From Prochlorococcus sp. AG-347-I19 (GTDB lineage Bacteria > Cyanobacteriota > Cyanobacteriia > PCC-6307 > Cyanobiaceae), in the NCBI GenBank assembly GCA_003279105.1, contig QCBO01000006.1:1-64000 (forward strand): DNA of 64,000 nt. The letters run 5' to 3'. Of this stretch, positions 60,861 through 64,000 are shown in pieces; the first letter of the stretch is position 1; every line of letters starts with the position of its first letter. The position numbers and the translations under genes are program-made. The notes under the pieces were generated by a model. The model did not search any database and was not told the origin of the DNA. It saw only the letters and a program-made list of their open reading frames with translations.

Positions 60861-62663
60861 TTGAAAGGCATTGCGATAGGTCTATCTAATAATTCAAAAG
60901 AAATTTTAAAAAGGCTTAAAAAAACCGAATTTGTCAAAGACATATATATTGCGGGTTCTTCAAAAGAAGATGGAAAGCTAAATGAACTTATTCAAGTACA
61001 AAAACCTAGAGAAATATTGCTAAAAAAATGGCCGGAAATAGATTTAGTAATTTTTATAGGCTCAATTGCTGCATCAATACGCATAATAAATCCATTTTTA
61101 ACCTCTAAAGATCAAGATCCAGGAGTAATAGTTATAGATAACAAATGTTCCAAGATAGTTCCTTTAATTGGCTTACATCAGTCAAATACGCAAAATATTG
61201 CATGTCAAATTGCTAATTTACTTGGTGGCGAAATTATAGAAACTAATAATTCCAATGATCAAAGCCTCTTAAATCTTGATGCATTTGGAAATCAATGGGG
61301 TTGGAAAAGATCTGGCAATATAAACGATTGGTCAAAACTAGTAATTAAACAAGCTAAAAAGGAAGAGATATTCTGCAAACAATTATCTGGTAATAGCTTA
61401 TGGAAAACTTCAGAATCAGCTGAGATAATTAATCAAATTGATAAAAAAGAAACTGAAAAACCAGATTCAACATTTCATGTGAGTATATTCGAAAATCATG
61501 AAACAACTTGGCACCCGCCTGTATTATGGATTGGCATTGGATGTGAAAGAAATACAAGCAAAGAATTAATAGCAAATTCTTTAAATAATCTTTTGGAGTC
61601 AGGAAATTTATCACAGCAATCAATTGCGGGATTTGCAACTATAGATATAAAAAAAGATGAGAAAGGAATTTTAGAACTTTCTGAAGAAAAAAACTTGCCT
61701 ATAAAGTTTTTTAGTAAAGAAGATCTTTCAACAATAATTGTTCCAAATCCATCAAATGTCGTGCAAAAGGAAATTGGCACATCTTCCGTAGCAGAAGCCT
61801 CTTGCTTACTCGCAGCAGGAGAAGAATCAAAATTATTAGAAGAAAAAAGAATTTTCAAAAATCAATCTGGGTCAGTAACTATCGCTGTAGCAGAATCAAA
61901 AAATCAATATAATCCAACCCATGGCGAAATACATATTATTGGAAGTGGGCCTGGTGATATCTCCTTCCTAACCAATAATGCAAGAAAAGCACTTTCAAGA
62001 TGCACTGTTTGGATCGGATACAAAATGTATTTAGATTTAATTAAATCCTTAAAAAGGAGTGACCAAGTTTTAATTGAAAGTAAACTAACTGAAGAAAAAG
62101 AGAGATGCAGTAAAGCAATTAAACTAGCTGAGGAAGGAATAAAAGTGGCTTTAATTTCTTCAGGTGATTCTGGATTTTATGGCATGGCAGGTTTACTTTT
62201 AGAATTACTTCAAAAAATCAAAAAAGAATATAGACCTAACTTTGAAGTTCATCCTGGTATAAGTAGTGTTCAATTAGCGGCTGCGATTAGTGGAGCACCG
62301 CTTATGAATGACTTTTGTTCAGTAAGCTTAAGCGATAAATTAACTCCATGGTCTTTAATAAAACAAAGAATTGAAGGAGCTCTAGTGGGCGACTTTGTAA
62401 TAGCTTTATTTAATCCTCAATCCATTGAAAGAAATTGGCAGCTAAAAAGTGTAATAGATATATGTTTACAAACTAGGCATGGGGATACTCCAGTTTTAAT
62501 AGCTAGACAAGTAGGAAGAGAAAATCAAACCAAAAAATTTTTTACTTTAAACAAAATTCCTTTTAAAGAGATTGATATGTTATCAATAATAATTATTGGC
62601 AATTCTCAAACCACATTAGTAGATGAAATATTTCTTACTCCAAGGGGATATTTACAAGATTAA
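60861..62663 (+). CDS. cobJ: CbiG-CobJ fusion (cobalt-precorrin-5A hydrolase / precorrin-3B C17-methyltransferase)
   Basis: The 600-residue protein fuses two cobalamin (corrin ring) enzymes. Residues 1-345 match CbiG: an N-terminal part with LVIFIGSIAASIRIINPFL and a C-terminal part with WIGIGCERNTSKELI and AGFATIDIKKDE. Residues 355-600 are a CobJ/CbiH SAM methyltransferase with IIGSGPGDISFLTNNARKAL, ALISSGDSGFYGMAG and HPGISSVQLAAAISGAPL. CbiG opens the lactone and CobJ contracts the ring at C17 on adjacent steps, so the fusion couples them. The start is TTG; no in-frame ATG precedes it. Confidence 0.92.
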   Translation: MKGIAIGLSNNSKEILKRLKKTEFVKDIYIAGSSKEDGKLNELIQVQKPREILLKKWPEIDLVIFIGSIAASIRIINPFLTSKDQDPGVIVIDNKCSKIVPLIGLHQSNTQNIACQIANLLGGEIIETNNSNDQSLLNLDAFGNQWGWKRSGNINDWSKLVIKQAKKEEIFCKQLSGNSLWKTSESAEIINQIDKKETEKPDSTFHVSIFENHETTWHPPVLWIGIGCERNTSKELIANSLNNLLESGNLSQQSIAGFATIDIKKDEKGILELSEEKNLPIKFFSKEDLSTIIVPNPSNVVQKEIGTSSVAEASCLLAAGEESKLLEEKRIFKNQSGSVTIAVAESKNQYNPTHGEIHIIGSGPGDISFLTNNARKALSRCTVWIGYKMYLDLIKSLKRSDQVLIESKLTEEKERCSKAIKLAEEGIKVALISSGDSGFYGMAGLLLELLQKIKKEYRPNFEVHPGISSVQLAAAISGAPLMNDFCSVSLSDKLTPWSLIKQRIEGALVGDFVIALFNPQSIERNWQLKSVIDICLQTRHGDTPVLIARQVGRENQTKKFFTLNKIPFKEIDMLSIIIIGNSQTTLVDEIFLTPRGYLQD

Positions 62664-62753
62664 GTTTGCTAATAAATAAATTATCCATATAATTTTTTTT
62701 TTGCTTTTTTATAATAAGAATACTAGTCTTTTATAAAGAATTAAGAAAATACA

Positions 62754-63542
62754 TTGAAAAATATTGGTTTAATTTTATTTGATATAGATGGTGTTATTCG
62801 AAGTGTAGAGAATAGTTATAGACTTTCATTAAAAAAAACAGTTTACAAATTTACTGGATGGGAGCCAAGTTATATAGATATTGATAATGCCAAAAATGAA
62901 GGAATTTGGAATAATGACTGGGATTTAAGTTTAGAATTTATAAAAAGATTTAAAAAAAAAGGGAATTTTAACATTGAAATACCCTCAAGAGAGGACATAG
63001 TTAAGTGTTTTGAAGAATTCTACTTTGGAGGAGATCCAAATGAAGATAGCAAATATTGGTCTGGATTAATAACAAATGAAGAGTTATTAGTTGATAAAAA
63101 GTTTTTTGATTTATTAGAAAATAATGGAATAATTTGGGGTTTCGTAAGTGGCGCAGAGTCTGCCTCGGCAAAATTTGTTTTAGAAAAAAGACTTGGACTA
63201 AAATCACCACCATTAATATCTATGGGAGATGCTCCGGACAAGCCTGATCCAAAAGGCTTTATTAACTTATCCAAAAAACTTCTTGGAGATAAACTTGGCT
63301 CATCAAATATTCCCATTGGATATGTAGGAGATACTATTGCAGATATAAATACAGTTATGAACGCTAAAAAAGAAATACCATCTCAGAAATTCATAAGTAT
63401 TGGAATAGCGCCTCCTCATTTACATTCAAAATCCCGATTGAATGAACGTAATTCATACGAAAAAAATCTAAAAAATGCAGGTGCTGACTTAATTTTAAAT
63501 TCTATTAATGATCTTAATTCTATTAACCTTAACCTATTATAA
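62754..63542 (+). CDS. HAD-superfamily phosphatase (TIGR01548-like)
   Basis: The 262-residue protein has HAD motif I as LFDIDGVIRS (D10, D12), a cap region (about 20-115) and WGFVSGAESASAKFVLE (motif II region). KPDPKGFINLSKK supplies the motif III lysine and GYVGDTIADINTV motif IV. The layout matches a cyanobacterial HAD subfamily often annotated as TIGR01548, sometimes near histidine genes. The substrate is not established. The start is TTG (MKNIGLILF). It lies 90 bp after cobJ on the same strand. Confidence 0.87.
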   Translation: MKNIGLILFDIDGVIRSVENSYRLSLKKTVYKFTGWEPSYIDIDNAKNEGIWNNDWDLSLEFIKRFKKKGNFNIEIPSREDIVKCFEEFYFGGDPNEDSKYWSGLITNEELLVDKKFFDLLENNGIIWGFVSGAESASAKFVLEKRLGLKSPPLISMGDAPDKPDPKGFINLSKKLLGDKLGSSNIPIGYVGDTIADINTVMNAKKEIPSQKFISIGIAPPHLHSKSRLNERNSYEKNLKNAGADLILNSINDLNSINLNLL

Positions 63543-63578
63543 AAAAATACAACTTATAAGATATTTTCTAATTAAGTA

Positions 63579-63667
63579 CGGAGAGGGAGGGATTCGAACC
63601 CTCGACAAAAGTTACCTCCTGTAACTCCTTAGCAGGGAGCCGCTTTCAACCACTCAGCCACCTCTCC
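63579..63667 (-). tRNA. trnS: tRNA-Ser (anticodon GCU)
   Basis: On the minus strand an 89-nt class II tRNA can be folded. The acceptor stem pairs GGAGAGG with CCTCTCC, with discriminator G. The D-arm is GGCTGAGTGGTTGAAAGC. The anticodon stem GCTCC/GGAGT has the loop CTGCTAA, giving GCT (reads AGC/AGU, Ser). A long variable arm follows, and the T-arm is GAGGGTTCGAATCCCTC. The long variable arm and G discriminator are typical of serine tRNAs. Confidence 0.96.
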
Positions 63668-63728
63668 AGTTCTTATACATTATCAATTTTTATGCAAACA
63701 TTCAAAATTTTTTATTTAATCGAAATGT

Positions 63729-64000
63729 CTAATTAACTTGAACTTTCGGCAATCTATTTTTAAAAGAACAAAGAATTTCCCAAGGAATAGTATTAGATTC
63801 TCTTGCCCAATCAAGAGGAGAGATTGTTTTCTCTCCATCAGATCCTAGTAACACTAAGGTACTACCAACTTTAATTTCATTCGAATCTGTTATGTCTACC
63901 ATCATTTGATCCATAGTTATGGATCCAACTTGAGGATAAAGTTTATTATTATGGATAACATTTATCTTTCCTGAAAGATTTCTTGGTACACCATCTGCAT
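63729..64000 (-). CDS. alr: Alanine racemase, 3' part (cut by window edge)
   Basis: The frame runs from the window end to a TAG at 63729-63731, giving about 90 C-terminal residues. It begins YADGVPRNLSG and contains VGSITMDQMMVDIT, both alanine-racemase signatures; the MDQ segment closes the active site near the PLP phosphate. WARESNTIPWEILCSF is also typical of the C-terminal beta domain. The enzyme makes D-alanine for peptidoglycan. The PLP lysine half lies outside the window. Confidence 0.93.
   Translation of the reverse strand, partial: ADGVPRNLSGKINVIHNNKLYPQVGSITMDQMMVDITDSNEIKVGSTLVLLGSDGEKTISPLDWARESNTIPWEILCSFKNRLPKVQVN

Overview
The window looks like core chromosome of a high-light-adapted marine Prochlorococcus, although the strain cannot be fixed from sequence reading alone. 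The DNA is visibly very AT-rich and genes are packed tightly, many with TTG or GTG starts. The RNA polymerase beta' subunit is split into rpoC1 and rpoC2, as in cyanobacteria and plastids. Photosystem I genes (psaA, psaB, psaL, psaI), a high-light-inducible protein, ferredoxin-dependent GOGAT, an LL-diaminopimelate aminotransferase and an MPBQ/MSBQ-type methyltransferase are all present. No rRNA, insertion sequence, prophage or CRISPR array was seen. There are two tRNA genes, Thr(CGU) and Ser(GCU).

Layout. 1-2186: end of a biotin operon (bioC fragment, bioD, bioA) on the plus strand. 2195-2908: two small minus-strand genes (a DUF3143 protein and a membrane-anchored J-domain protein), then rsmG on plus. 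3714-19004: a long minus-strand run. In transcription order it is rpsT, tatD, rpoB, rpoC1, rpoC2, a high-light-inducible gene, rlmN, a 48-residue membrane protein, a HEAT-repeat protein, then a compact DUF2997 / Ycf35-like / ferredoxin / aldo-keto reductase set. 19125-22299: hisD, rpiA and a DegP/HtrA-type protease. 22459-27947: the rimP-nusA-ylxR-infB translation/transcription operon, followed by a convergent DUF3493 gene. 28255-32764: tRNA-Thr, then a membrane glycosyltransferase (GT39 type), a family-2 glycosyltransferase with an unusual N-terminus, and a radical SAM protein. 32780-38450: clpS, dapL, rne-rnhB (overlapping), a DUF1997 gene and pheA. 38452-44809: the minus-strand str-type operon rpsL-rpsG-fusA-tuf-rpsJ, followed by a LON-domain gene and a quinone methyltransferase. 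45002-50767: gltB (glsF), a YCII-domain gene and lipA. 50768-53613: an accessory-looking patch with a serine-recombinase-like protein lacking the usual catalytic serine, a tiny partner gene, a beta-lactamase-fold hydrolase and an NlpC/P60 cell-wall hydrolase. 53679-60526: photosystem I genes psaI-psaL and psaA-psaB, separated by a polyprenol-type glycosyltransferase and two tiny plus-strand reading frames. 60861-64000: a cbiG-cobJ fusion, a HAD phosphatase, tRNA-Ser and the 3' part of alanine racemase.

The genes mostly serve housekeeping: transcription, translation, cofactor synthesis (biotin, lipoate, cobalamin), amino-acid synthesis and photosynthesis. The less explained parts are the DUF2997/Ycf35/ferredoxin/aldo-keto set, the glycosyltransferase-radical SAM cluster after tRNA-Thr, the Thr-for-Ser recombinase patch, and the two small reading frames beside psaI. 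I found no clear new defence or mobile system; those four patches are the best candidates for undescribed biology here.
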